Shown piece after piece: positions 1 through 8,337 of a stretch of DNA of 64,000 nucleotides. This DNA comes from Neisseriaceae bacterium HSC-16F19 (GTDB taxonomy: Bacteria > Pseudomonadota > Gammaproteobacteria > Burkholderiales > Neisseriaceae): NCBI RefSeq assembly GCF_024171525.1, contig NZ_JALJZY010000011.1:1-64000 (forward strand), read 5' to 3'. Position numbers and translations under genes: made by a program. Position 1 is the stretch's first letter. Each line of letters begins with the position of its first letter. The notes beneath the pieces were generated by a model that was not told the DNA's origin, made no database searches, and saw nothing but the letters and a program-made list of their open reading frames with translations.

Positions 1-106
1 ATGGCGCAAAATTAACCAACCCGGGACTTGAATTTGTATGCAAAGATGTAAACCATGTCCTTAGGTTAAAATGTAAATGATGTTTATGTTGCACCGCCCT
101 TATCGT

Positions 107-184
107 TTCAGGCAGCCTGTTTCGAGTTGGAAACAACGCAAAAGCCTTGAAACAAAAACCGGATAAGCCTTGAGGCTGCCTGAA
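107..184. repeat. Two DNA uptake sequences in inverted orientation
   Basis: TTCAGGCAGCCT at 107-118 and AGGCTGCCTGAA at 173-184 are the two orientations of the resident uptake sequence. They lie 54 bp apart upstream of the sppA-like gene. The spacing is too long for an efficient terminator. The first 207 bases otherwise hold no gene that I can support. Confidence 0.7.
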
Positions 185-207
185 ACCCCGTTTTTCTCTT
201 TAAAACC

Positions 208-1179
208 ATGAAAATCAAACTGCCCAATATGAACAATCCGTCCAATCCCAATCCGCAAAGCTGGGAGCGCAGCGTGCTGGAAAAAGTGCTGCTGCAAGCC
301 TATCAGGAACAGCGCCGCGCGCGCATCTGGAAACTCGTCTGGCGCCTGTTGTGGCTGGTGCTGGTTTTATCCTTTGTGTTCGCCATGGTGGCGGGCAAAA
401 ACAAGGGGTTGGCCGCCGCAGGCAAGGAGCACACGGCCGTCATCAGCCTCTCCGGCGTCATCAACAGCGACAACAATCAGGCTGCGGTGCTGCGCCGCGG
501 TTTGGAAGCGGCCTATAAAAACGGCAAGGTCAAAGGCATTATCATCCGTGCCAACAGCCCCGGCGGCTCGCCGGTGGTGTCCAATATTGCCTTTGAGGAA
601 GTGCGCCGCCTCAAAGCGCAGCACCCGAAAATTCCGCTGTATGTGGTTACCGAAGACGTGTGCGCTTCCGGCTGCTATTACATTGCCAGCGCCGCCGACA
701 AGATTTATGCCGACCCTTCCAGCATCGTCGGCAGCATCGGTGTGATCGGTGGCGGTTTTGACCTCACCGAAATGATGGACAAAATCGGTGTCAAACGCCG
801 CCTGAAAATCGCCGGTGACAATAAAGGCATGGGTGACCCCTTTACCCCGGAAACGCCGGAACAGGCCGCCATTTGGCAGCAGATGCTGGATCAAATCCAT
901 GCCGAATTTATCAAAGCGGTGAAACTCGGCCGCGGCGACCGCCTCAAGGAGGCAGCCAACCCCGACCTCTTCAGCGGCCGCATCTATACCGGCATTGAAG
1001 GCAAAAACGTGGGGCTGGTGGACGAGATGGGCAATATTTACAGCGTGGCGCGCGATGTGATCAAAGCGCCGGATCTGGTGGATTACACTCCCAACGAAGA
1101 CTTCAGCCGCGTCTTCGGCCGCCGCGTCGGCAGCGGTATCCAGCAGGGTTTGCAGGGTTTGACCGACGGCTGGTGGTAG
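208..1179 (+). CDS. sppA: Signal peptide peptidase SppA-like S49 protease
   Basis: Membrane-anchored serine protease of family S49, which degrades cleaved signal peptides or other membrane peptides. One transmembrane helix lies at about residues 44-62, with the catalytic domain beyond it. The nucleophile is expected at Ser154 in the motif CASGCYYIAS, and the general-base Lys in the segment around residues 195-205. The 323-residue length fits the short single-domain form (SohB/SppA36A-like) rather than the roughly 600-residue E. coli SppA. The gene stands alone and ends at a terminator made of two uptake sequences. The ATG at 208 keeps a cytoplasmic N-terminus before the helix; the internal ATG at residue 8 is a possible alternative. 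Confidence 0.88.
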   Translation: MKIKLPNMNNPSNPNPQSWERSVLEKVLLQAYQEQRRARIWKLVWRLLWLVLVLSFVFAMVAGKNKGLAAAGKEHTAVISLSGVINSDNNQAAVLRRGLEAAYKNGKVKGIIIRANSPGGSPVVSNIAFEEVRRLKAQHPKIPLYVVTEDVCASGCYYIASAADKIYADPSSIVGSIGVIGGGFDLTEMMDKIGVKRRLKIAGDNKGMGDPFTPETPEQAAIWQQMLDQIHAEFIKAVKLGRGDRLKEAANPDLFSGRIYTGIEGKNVGLVDEMGNIYSVARDVIKAPDLVDYTPNEDFSRVFGRRVGSGIQQGLQGLTDGWW

Positions 1180-1201
1180 TCCGGAGAACTGAAACCTATT
1201 G

Positions 1202-1238
1202 AAAAAGGCTGCCTGAAAATATTTCAGGCAGCCTTTTT
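1202..1238. terminator. Bidirectional terminator from paired uptake sequences
   Basis: AGGCTGCCTGAA and its inverse form a hairpin flanked by A and T runs. It lies between the convergent sppA-like gene and lysA. Confidence 0.85.
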
Positions 1239-1256
1239 ATCTTCTATAAACCAACA

Positions 1257-2483
1257 TCAATCCAAACAACGCGCTTCCGCCGCAAACAATTCGGCCACGG
1301 TTTCGCGCGGGCGGATCAGGCGGGCCTGGCCGGTTTCGTCCAGCAGCACTTCGGCAGCCCGCGGGCGGGTGTTGTAATTGCTGGCCATGCTGGCGGCGTA
1401 GGCACCCGCTTCGTGGATCAGCAGCAAATCACCGGCTTCCACCGCTAGGGTGCGGTCGCGGCCGAGAAAGTCACCGCTCTCGCAGATCGGCCCCACCACA
1501 TCGGCGGTGACCGGGGCAATGTCTTTCGCCACCACGGCTTCGATGCGGTGATAGGCATCGTATAAAGACGGGCGCATCAAGTCGTTCATGGCGCCGTCCA
1601 CCACAATAAAGTCCTTGCTCTCGCCGTGTTTGACAAATTCCACCCGCGTCAGCAGCACACCGGCTGCACCCACCAGACTGCGGCCGGGCTCGAGAATCAG
1701 GCGCTGGCTGCGTCCGGCCATGCGTGCAGCCACGGCTTGGGCATAGGCGCGTATATCGGGCGCGGCTTCGTCTTCCCGATAAGGGATGCCGATGCCGCCG
1801 CCGATGTCGATGTGCTCCAACACAATGCCTTCGTCTGCCAAGGTGTCCACCAGCAACAGCAGACGCTCCAAGGCCTCCACCATGGGTGCCAGATTAATCA
1901 ATTGCGAACCGATGTGGCAGTCAATGCCGCAAACACGCAAATGCGGCAAAGCAGCGGCGTGGCGGTAGGCGCCGAGCGCATCGGCATAGGCGATGCCGAA
2001 TTTATTGTCCTTGAGGCCGGTGGAAATATAGGGGTGGGTTTGCGCGTCCACATCGGGGTTGATGCGCAAAGACACCGACGCAGTTTTGCCCAGGCGCGCG
2101 GCCACTTGGTTGATGCGGTCAAGCTCGGGCAGGGATTCGACGTTGAAACATAAAATACCCGCCGCCAGCGCGTATTCGATTTCTGCCTCGCTCTTGCCCA
2201 CGCCGGAGAAAATGGTTTTGTCGGCGGCACCGCCGGCAGCCAGCACACGCGCCAGTTCGCCGCCGGAAACGATGTCAAAGCCGCTGCCCAGGCGCGCAAA
2301 ATGGCGCAGGATGCTCAAATTGCCGTTGGCCTTGACCGCATAGCAAAACAGGGCGGCCTCGCCGAAGGCACTGCGGTAAGTGTTAAAGGCTTGGGTGAGT
2401 GCGTCGGCACGGTACACATACAGCGGCGTGCCGTAGGTGGCGGCCAGCGCCGCATAATCGGGTTGGAATGCAATATCAGTCAT
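1257..2483 (-). CDS. lysA: Diaminopimelate decarboxylase
   Basis: PLP enzyme that converts meso-diaminopimelate to L-lysine, the last step of lysine synthesis. The 408-residue protein has the fold III alanine-racemase-like barrel. The PLP lysine is K51 in YAVKANGN, and the later motifs CHIGSQL, GGGIGIPY and CESGDFLGRDR are all present. The start overlaps the end of the small lipoprotein gene lptM, so the two are translationally coupled. The lptM-lysA order with cyaY diverging next to it is conserved in many gammaproteobacteria and betaproteobacteria. Confidence 0.95.
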   Translation of the reverse strand: MTDIAFQPDYAALAATYGTPLYVYRADALTQAFNTYRSAFGEAALFCYAVKANGNLSILRHFARLGSGFDIVSGGELARVLAAGGAADKTIFSGVGKSEAEIEYALAAGILCFNVESLPELDRINQVAARLGKTASVSLRINPDVDAQTHPYISTGLKDNKFGIAYADALGAYRHAAALPHLRVCGIDCHIGSQLINLAPMVEALERLLLLVDTLADEGIVLEHIDIGGGIGIPYREDEAAPDIRAYAQAVAARMAGRSQRLILEPGRSLVGAAGVLLTRVEFVKHGESKDFIVVDGAMNDLMRPSLYDAYHRIEAVVAKDIAPVTADVVGPICESGDFLGRDRTLAVEAGDLLLIHEAGAYAASMASNYNTRPRAAEVLLDETGQARLIRPRETVAELFAAEARCLD

Positions 2484-2649
2484 AAGTGGTAGGGCTTTGC
2501 ACGGGTGGCAGGGGCTGCATGCCCAAGCCGGTTTGCACCGGGCCGAACTGGGCTTTGTCGTCTTTTTGCGGCAGATACAAATCGCCTTTGTAGCCGCAGG
2601 CGGCCAACAGGGCGGCGGTGCCCCATATCAGAAACAGGCGCATCGGCAT
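2476..2649 (-). CDS. lptM: Small LPS-transport lipoprotein LptM (YifL family)
   Basis: A 57-residue lipoprotein read directly from the sequence. It has a short signal peptide, the lipobox LLAAC with the lipidated cysteine at residue 18, then the family signature GYKGDLYLP. In E. coli LptM binds the LptD-LptE translocon in the outer membrane and helps LptD disulfide maturation. That role is family knowledge and is not shown here. The stop codon (2476-2478) lies inside the lysA start region in another frame, so the overlap is 8 bp. A second in-frame ATG at 2643 would remove only two residues. Confidence 0.85.
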   Translation of the reverse strand: MPMRLFLIWGTAALLAACGYKGDLYLPQKDDKAQFGPVQTGLGMQPLPPVQSPTTYD

Positions 2650-2699
2650 GGTTTCACCTTGGGAAAATGGTTTTCAGGCAGCCTCAAGACATATCAAAC

Positions 2700-2842
2700 G
2701 AGACCTTTGCAAAACCTCCGGATGTGGATGCAGTTCAAGGCGTAGCAGCGCAGCGAGTGCAGACATATCATATAGATAGGCAAGCGAGCGAGCAGCGCAA
2801 AACGCAGAAATGCGCCGCAGGTGGGGGTTTTGCAAAGGTCTC
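2700..2842. mobile_element. 143-bp MITE-like element with GAGACCTTTGCAAAAC termini
   Basis: Perfect terminal inverted repeats GAGACCTTTGCAAAAC and GTTTTGCAAAGGTCTC enclose about 110 bp without a gene. AAAC occurs immediately outside both ends and could be a target duplication. The same termini bound the repeat block at 14380-14574. The ends recall those of IS5-group insertion sequences seen in Neisseria, but this is from memory. It lies between lptM and cyaY, which diverge. Confidence 0.75.
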
Positions 2843-2922
2843 AAACAGGATGCCAGGCTGTAACGGGCCGCTATTATATGGCAAGATAGCGCCCCCGGAA
2901 TAAAAATTGTTGCACGACACAA

Positions 2923-3249
2923 ATGATGACCGAAAGCGAATTTCTCCAGCACACCGACGCGCTGTTTGCGCATATTGAAGACGCCATCGACGAGGGCGGC
3001 TGGGATTTGGACTGCCAGTTTGGCGGCAATGTGCTCACCATCGAAGCCGACAGTGGTGAGCAGATTGTGGTCAACCGCCATACGCCGAATCAGGAATTAT
3101 GGATTGCCGCCAAAAGCGGCGGCCACCATTTTGCCCGCCGCAACGGCCAATGGCTGGCCGCACGCGACGGCAGCGAATTTTTTGCGGTGCTCAACCAGGC
3201 CCTGTCTGCCGCCAGCGGCGAGACCGTGCACATTGCCGCTACGGCATAA
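2923..3249 (+). CDS. cyaY: Frataxin-like iron donor CyaY
   Basis: Cytoplasmic 108-residue frataxin homologue that regulates or feeds iron to iron-sulfur cluster assembly. It has the acidic N-terminal helix (TESEF...DALFAHIEDAID) and the beta-sheet signature NRHTPNQELWIAAKSGG, which are diagnostic of the family. Two ATG codons stand in tandem at 2923 and 2926, and either could start the protein. No strong ribosome binding site is visible. The gene diverges from lptM-lysA and is followed 12 bp later by a LysR gene on the same strand. Confidence 0.95.
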   Translation: MMTESEFLQHTDALFAHIEDAIDEGGWDLDCQFGGNVLTIEADSGEQIVVNRHTPNQELWIAAKSGGHHFARRNGQWLAARDGSEFFAVLNQALSAASGETVHIAATA

Positions 3250-3261
3250 CGGCTGCCTGCC

Positions 3262-4164
3262 ATGCTGCACACCCTTATCAAGCACGACCTGAAAGCCTTG
3301 CAGGCTTTTGTGGCCATTGTCGAATGCCAGGGCATCAGTGCCGCGCAAGAGCGGCTGAATATGTCGCAATCGACCATCAGCACCCATCTAGCCCATCTGG
3401 AAGAAAGCCTGGGAGTGAGCCTGTGCCAGCGCGGCCGCTCCGGTTTTGCCCTCACCAAGGCCGGACACCAGCTCTACGATGCCTGCACGCTGCTGCTGCA
3501 CGCCGCCGCCGAATTCCACCGCGATGTGCAAAACATCAAATGGCACCGCTCCGTGCTCTCCGGCACCCTGCGTCTGGCACTGGCCGAAGCGCTGCCTGAA
3601 GCGCTCAACCAAGCTCTCAGCCGCGTTATCGAAACCGCCTACCGCCGCTATCCGGCCTTGCGGCTGTCGTTTGACGGCGGCGCCGCCGAACACATCGAAA
3701 CCGCCGTGGCCAATAACCAGGCCGATGTGGGCCTGGCCTATTTCGCCCAGCCGCAGAAAAACCTGCATTACCAAACCGTGTTCAATGCGCGCCAAAACGT
3801 GTATTGCCACCCCGACCATCCGGCACGGCAGGCGGAGAATCTCTCGCCGGTGAGTCTGGCGGAGGATTATGTGTGGGTGAAACGCGGTTTTGTACACGAC
3901 GGCCACCTCAGCGGCATCCGTCCCAGCCAGTTCACCGCCACCGCCCACACCGCTGCCGGAGCGCGGCTGTGCGTGCTGGCAGGCAGCCATATCGGTTTTC
4001 TGGCCGAAGACGATGCCGCAGCCGCCGTGGCCCAAGGCCGTTTGCACGCCCTGCTGCCGCAACAGGCCACCTATCTTTTGCCCTACAGCACCGTTACCCG
4101 CGCCACCCCCGACCCGCGCGTGAACTGGTTTGTAGGGCAGTTGGGGGCGGCTTTGTTGGGCTAA
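3262..4164 (+). CDS. LysR-family transcriptional regulator
   Basis: A 300-residue LTTR. The N-terminal winged helix (about residues 5-64) has the typical recognition segment ISAAQERLNMSQSTISTHLAHLEESLG. A periplasmic-binding-type effector domain follows from about residue 90. The start lies 12 bp after cyaY, so the two may be cotranscribed. No catabolic or transport operon diverges from it, so the target and ligand cannot be deduced. It ends at a strong bidirectional terminator. Confidence 0.9.
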   Translation: MLHTLIKHDLKALQAFVAIVECQGISAAQERLNMSQSTISTHLAHLEESLGVSLCQRGRSGFALTKAGHQLYDACTLLLHAAAEFHRDVQNIKWHRSVLSGTLRLALAEALPEALNQALSRVIETAYRRYPALRLSFDGGAAEHIETAVANNQADVGLAYFAQPQKNLHYQTVFNARQNVYCHPDHPARQAENLSPVSLAEDYVWVKRGFVHDGHLSGIRPSQFTATAHTAAGARLCVLAGSHIGFLAEDDAAAAVAQGRLHALLPQQATYLLPYSTVTRATPDPRVNWFVGQLGAALLG

Positions 4165-4180
4165 GCCGCCATATCTGCAA

Positions 4181-4217
4181 ACAAAACCGGGATGGTTGAT
4201 AACCATCCCGGTTTTGT
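4181..4217. terminator. Strong bidirectional terminator
   Basis: A perfect inverted repeat, ACAAAACCGGGATGGTT, with a 3-base loop and flanking A/T bases. It lies between the convergent LysR gene and the NYN-domain gene. Confidence 0.9.
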
Positions 4218-4241
4218 TTTGGTGCAACACCTTGGCCGAAA

Positions 4242-5681
4242 CTACTCGGCATTATTGCTGTCCGCTTCCGGCACCACGTCTTGTACCGGAGCTTCTGCCA
4301 CAAGCGCTGTTTCAGTTTCAGCCTCTGTCTCTAACGGTACCGGCGTCGGCGGCGTATTTTCACGCACCGCATAGCGCTTGTTGATGCGCACCCGCTCGCC
4401 GCGGCCGATTTTCTGGATTTCCAACCAGTCGCTGTAAATGCCGTGGATGGCTTCGCGCGCATCGTCAAAACCGTATTGCTGCGGTGTAAACGCGGCATCG
4501 GCCTGTTTGAGCTGTTTAACCACATCACCCAAGCGCGCCCAGCCTTCGCTGTTGTCGCCTGCCGCCGCGGCGACCGCCTGCTGTACCAGCGGAATCAGGC
4601 GGCCGAAGCTGTGGCCGGTATTGGCCGCTTTTTTGGCCGGACGGCCGCGCTTGCCGCTGCCGCTTTTGGCCGTTGTTTTGGCCGTGCTCTTGGCTTTGGC
4701 CGTTTGGGTGGTAGCCGCAGTTTCGGCTGCGGCGTTGCTGTTTTTGGCCGGACGGCCGCGCTTGCCTTTTGCGGGTGTAGGCTCGGCAGCAGGAGCGGCA
4801 GCCGGTGCCGCCACGTTGTTTTTCGGCGGACGGCCGCGACGGCGCGGTGCCTGCTCTGCACTCGGCGCCACGGCTTCTGCTACTGCCGGGCTGCCTGAAA
4901 CAGCGGCTTTTTTGCCGTTTTCGGCCTTGGTTTTGCGGATTTTCAGCTGGTTGTTGTCCACCTGGGTTTCAAACTGTTCCAGCGATTTGATCAGGCTGGA
5001 GAGTTTGGCAAAGCCGTAATTGCGGGCATCGAAATCGGGGGTGACTTTATTGACATAGCTGCCCACGGCACCGAGACCGGCCCAACCCAAATCATCGGCA
5101 CTTTCTTTAACGGCTTTGTAGAGCAAATTCAAAAGCGCGGTGTCGATTTTGCCCACTTCAACGGGGGCGGCAACGGCGCTATCGGCCTCTTTATTGGCGC
5201 GGCGGCCACGGGCGGGCGCGGCTTTGGGCTCGCCCTTGGGCTGGCTTTGGAAAATCTCGGTGTAGATGAATTTGTCGCAGGCTTTGCGGAAGGCTTCCGG
5301 GGTTTTCTTTTCGCCGAAACCGTAGACGGTGAGGCCGTTTTCGCGCAGGCGGCTGGCCAGGCGGGTGAAATCGCTGTCGCTGGACACCAAGCAGAAACCG
5401 TCGAAGGTATCGGAGTAAAGCAAATCCATGGCATCAATCACCAGCGCCATATCGGTGGCGTTTTTGCCCTTGGTATAGGCAAACTGCTGCACCGGGGTGA
5501 TGGCGTGCGGCAGCAGGGCGTTTTTCCATTTTTTCAGGCCGCTGCTCCAGTCGCCGTAAATGCGTTTCACGCTGGCGATGCCGTATTTGGCGATTTCTTC
5601 CAGCAGCGCTTCGACAATATCCGCCGAAGCATTGTCGGCATCAATCAAAACCGCCAGCTTGGGCGAGGTGTCGTTATTCAT
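4242..5681 (-). CDS. NYN-domain RNase-like protein with two LOTUS domains and three AT-hooks
   Basis: A 479-residue protein. Residues 8-145 form a LabA-type NYN (PIN-like) nuclease domain with the acidic motifs IDADNAS, NATDMALVIDAMD and SSDSDF. An OST-HTH/LOTUS domain follows at about 181-250 and a second at about 359-438. The linker between them is rich in Ala, Lys and Pro and carries three RGRP AT-hook motifs, near residues 282, 309 and 346. NYN domains cut RNA and LOTUS domains bind RNA, so RNA turnover or processing is the best guess; AT-hooks add likely binding to AT-rich DNA. The function in bacteria is not established. A clear AAGGAG site precedes the ATG. Confidence 0.85.
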   Translation of the reverse strand: MNNDTSPKLAVLIDADNASADIVEALLEEIAKYGIASVKRIYGDWSSGLKKWKNALLPHAITPVQQFAYTKGKNATDMALVIDAMDLLYSDTFDGFCLVSSDSDFTRLASRLRENGLTVYGFGEKKTPEAFRKACDKFIYTEIFQSQPKGEPKAAPARGRRANKEADSAVAAPVEVGKIDTALLNLLYKAVKESADDLGWAGLGAVGSYVNKVTPDFDARNYGFAKLSSLIKSLEQFETQVDNNQLKIRKTKAENGKKAAVSGSPAVAEAVAPSAEQAPRRRGRPPKNNVAAPAAAPAAEPTPAKGKRGRPAKNSNAAAETAATTQTAKAKSTAKTTAKSGSGKRGRPAKKAANTGHSFGRLIPLVQQAVAAAAGDNSEGWARLGDVVKQLKQADAAFTPQQYGFDDAREAIHGIYSDWLEIQKIGRGERVRINKRYAVRENTPPTPVPLETEAETETALVAEAPVQDVVPEADSNNAE

Positions 5682-5710
5682 AGGGACTCCTTGGGGTTAA
5701 CAAACTGTTT

Positions 5711-6367
5711 TCAGGCAGCCTCGTCCGCTTCTATCACGGCAGCAAAGGCATCGATAATCGGCTGGATGGCGGCGTATTTCAGCTTCAGCGCCGCCTTGTT
5801 GACCACCAGACGGCTGGAAATATCGGCAATATGTTCCACTGCCTGCAAATGGTTGGCCTTGAGGGTATTGCCGGTGGACACCAAATCGACAATGGCATCG
5901 CTCAAACCCACCAAGGGCGCCAATTCCATGGAGCCGTAGAGTTTGATCAAATCCACATGCACGCCTTTATTGGCAAAATGCTCGGCGGCAATATCGGGAT
6001 ATTTGGTGGCCACGCGCAAACGGCAGCCCGGCTGGGTGGCGGCGGCATAATCAAAACCCTCGCGCACCGCCACCATCATGCGGCAGCGGGCGATATTCAA
6101 ATCCAGGGGCTGGTACAGACCTTGGCCACCGTGCTCGATGAGCACGTCTTTACCGGCAATGCCGAAGTCCGCAGCGCCGTATTGCACATAGGTGGGCACA
6201 TCGCTGGCACGCACGATAATCAGGCGGATATGGGGCCGGTTGGTGCCGATAATCAGCTTGCGCGACTGTTCCGGATTTTCCTGCGGCACAATACCGGCGC
6301 TGGCCAGAAGGGGAAGGGTTTCTTCAAATATGCGCCCTTTGGAAAGGGCTATGGTGAGTTCTGTCAT
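5711..6367 (-). CDS. hisG: ATP phosphoribosyltransferase, short form
   Basis: First enzyme of histidine synthesis, joining ATP and PRPP. The 218-residue length marks the short HisG-S form. That form needs the HisZ regulatory subunit in a hetero-octamer; no hisZ lies in this window. Recognisable segments include ALSKGRIFEET at the N-terminus and the PRPP-binding segment DLVSTGNTLKANHL. It lies 29 bp upstream of the NYN gene on the same strand, so read-through is possible, but a functional link is not implied. Confidence 0.93.
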   Translation of the reverse strand: MTELTIALSKGRIFEETLPLLASAGIVPQENPEQSRKLIIGTNRPHIRLIIVRASDVPTYVQYGAADFGIAGKDVLIEHGGQGLYQPLDLNIARCRMMVAVREGFDYAAATQPGCRLRVATKYPDIAAEHFANKGVHVDLIKLYGSMELAPLVGLSDAIVDLVSTGNTLKANHLQAVEHIADISSRLVVNKAALKLKYAAIQPIIDAFAAVIEADEAA

Positions 6368-6425
6368 GGGATATAGATGTATATTTTTTCAGGCAGCCTA
6401 AACTGCCTGAAAACGCATAATGAAA

Positions 6426-6728
6426 TTACAAAGAATAAAACGCCCAAATGCTCGGCGGCAGCAATAACAGGGCAAACAGCAACAGCGCTGCTTCAATGGC
6501 AAAATAATTTTTCTTGCGCGCTGGCGCGGTGTCGCCATCGGCCCAGCTCAACAGGCCGAAAGTGCTGGAAAGCATGCACATCAGGCCCACCGGCAGAAAA
6601 ATCAGATACTGGATTTCGCTTGCCACCGAACCGATCACTGCCACGCTGATGAGGGCACTGGCGGCCAAAAAGGCAAAACAGGTCATCAAAAAATGTTTTT
6701 GCGGCTGGGCATAAATAGAATCCAACAT
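6426..6728 (-). CDS. Small three-helix membrane protein of unknown function
   Basis: A 100-residue hydrophobic protein with probable transmembrane segments at about 15-35, 42-60 and 78-97 and a short charged loop (DGDTAPARKK). I do not recognise the family. It lies upstream of hisG in the same orientation, separated by uptake sequences. A GGAGG-like site precedes the start. Confidence 0.6.
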   Translation of the reverse strand: MLDSIYAQPQKHFLMTCFAFLAASALISVAVIGSVASEIQYLIFLPVGLMCMLSSTFGLLSWADGDTAPARKKNYFAIEAALLLFALLLLPPSIWAFYSL

Positions 6729-6970
6729 AGCGCCTCCTTAATGTTTCCCGACAATAAAGATCCTCAAAATACGCTGTATCTGCCGTATTTTTCTGCTGCC
6801 TGATACCAGTATAAATGAAAAAAATACCCGCATACCAATATAAATTGCGGCACAAAAGGGCAATTTCCCGATATATACAAATATAATTATTTGAATTTAA
6901 TCTGTTTTAAATATAAAAAATATTTTCAGGCAGCCTGAAAATAAGCAGCGAATAAATGGATAAAAGCGGA

Positions 6971-7612
6971 TTATTGCCCCAGCAGCACGCGCAAATCGTG
7001 CGCCAGCTCGGTAGCCGTCTGCCCGTTGGGCTCATACACCGCCACCGCACCCGTGCGGTCGAGCAGATAGGTGCCGGTGCTGTGGTCCACCGAATAATGC
7101 CCGGAAGGATGCGGCACTTTTTCCGATGCAATGCGGTATTGGCGCTTCACCTGATTAAGCAGCGCCGTATCCGCCGCATCCGCCGTCAGGCCGATAAAAT
7201 CCGCATGAAACACCGGCACATATTGCGCCAACAGCGCCGGGGTATCGCGCTCCGGGTCTACCGTCACAAACAAGAGCTGTACCTCCGAGGCCGCCTCACC
7301 CAATTGCGCCAGCGCCTCGGCATAGGTGACCAGATGGGTCGGACACACGTCCGGGCAATGGGTGTAGCCGAACACCAGCACCACCGCCTTGCCGCGGAAA
7401 TCGGCCAGACTCACGTTTTGGCCGTGATGGCCCACTAGGGTGAAATCACCGCCCAAACCTTCGGTGCGCACATCGCTGCCGTAAAAACCGCTGGCCGACA
7501 CCGCCGCCGATGCGGCCGCCGTTTGTGCCGGTGCTGGTGGCTGACAGGCGGCACAAACCAGTGCCAGCGAGAGTGCACAGGCTTTTAATAAACATCGTTT
7601 TGGCACCATCAT
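6971..7612 (-). CDS. SCO1/SenC-type copper chaperone lipoprotein
   Basis: Thioredoxin-fold protein that delivers copper to cytochrome oxidase or other envelope targets. The lipobox LVCAAC puts the lipidated cysteine at residue 23, so it is anchored facing the periplasm. The copper ligands are the CxxxC of THCPDVCPTH (Cys86 and Cys90), plus a histidine in the later HYSVDHSTGTYLLD segment. I chose the tandem ATG at 7612; an upstream ATG at 7627 adds five residues. No oxidase gene is adjacent. The upstream 6.73-6.97 kb stretch is AT-rich and carries one uptake sequence. Confidence 0.88.
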   Translation of the reverse strand: MMVPKRCLLKACALSLALVCAACQPPAPAQTAAASAAVSASGFYGSDVRTEGLGGDFTLVGHHGQNVSLADFRGKAVVLVFGYTHCPDVCPTHLVTYAEALAQLGEAASEVQLLFVTVDPERDTPALLAQYVPVFHADFIGLTADAADTALLNQVKRQYRIASEKVPHPSGHYSVDHSTGTYLLDRTGAVAVYEPNGQTATELAHDLRVLLGQ

Positions 7613-7743
7613 CTTCTTAAAACCCATCTGAATGTTTAAACATTCACATTATGCCACGGGCCGGAACAGCGCTCTATGCGGCAAAATAAAACCCTATTTT
7701 TCATCAATCTAAACAGAATGGCCGCCCCATTTTTCAGCAAGCC

Positions 7744-7771
7744 TTTACAAGATGGCAAAATACGCTATAAT
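7744..7771 (+). promoter_or_regulatory. Sigma-70 promoter of tRNA-Leu
   Basis: TTTACA at 7744-7749 and TATAAT at 7766-7771, separated by 16 bp. Transcription would start about 10 bp before the mature tRNA. Confidence 0.65.
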
Positions 7772-7788
7772 GCGCCCCTTCACTGCCT

Positions 7789-7873
7789 GCCCAGGTGGCG
7801 AAATTGGTAGACGCAGGGGACTCAAAATCCCCCGCCGAAAGGTGTGTCGGTTCGAGTCCGACCCTGGGCACCA
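7789..7873 (+). tRNA. tRNA-Leu (anticodon CAA)
   Basis: An 85-nt class II tRNA with a long variable arm. The anticodon loop CTCAAAA gives anticodon CAA, which reads UUG. The acceptor stem GCCCAGG pairs with CCTGGGC, and CCA is encoded. A strong terminator follows at once. Confidence 0.95.
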
Positions 7874-7876
7874 CAT

Positions 7877-7901
7877 TAACCGCGAAAGCGGTTATTTTTT
7901 T
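7877..7901 (+). terminator. Rho-independent terminator of tRNA-Leu
   Basis: Hairpin TAACCGCGAAAGCGGTTA followed by a run of seven T. Confidence 0.9.
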
Positions 7902-8337
7902 GCCTGCCGCACGGGCAGGCCCTTCAATCCGCTTTTCAGGCAGCCTTCTCTATTAATTTCATCGTATGCCTGCTCTATATTTTCGCACTCCGCCTGCACC
8001 CCGTATCAGCCCTAGCCGCCTGTTATGTTAAAGATTTTTTAAATTTCATCAAAATTGGTTTGTTAAAAACATGGGCAGGGGCGCCGCATTTGGGTAAAAT
8101 CAGGCTTGCTTTCGTATCGGCGCAGGATTTGCAATGCCGGCACATCTGCCGCAACACGCGTTCAGGCTGCCTGAAAAACGTGTCGCGACAACAACATGGC
8201 GGTGCCGATAACGGCATCGTTTTGCTGCAACGGCCTGCTGTCAATAAATCGGCGGGCGTGGCGGCAAGCGTGTTTTTGCAAGGGGCGGGCCTGAAGGCCG
8301 CAGCCGATCTGTCGAACCTGATTACAAGTGCCAAAAC
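7902..8337. other. Leader region upstream of the nqr operon
   Basis: 436 bp between the tRNA terminator and nqrA, with uptake sequences near 7936 and 8161. It should hold the nqr promoter, but I cannot assign convincing -35 and -10 boxes. An open frame of 93 codons (8060-8341) ends in a TGA that overlaps the nqrA ATG. Its coding quality is poor and it reads through an uptake sequence, so I do not call it a gene. nqrA itself has no clear Shine-Dalgarno site. Confidence 0.6.

Noticed and set aside
208..231. Full-length SppA (about 600 residues)
   Set aside because: The gene encodes one S49 domain of 323 residues; there is no second domain or frameshift remnant downstream.
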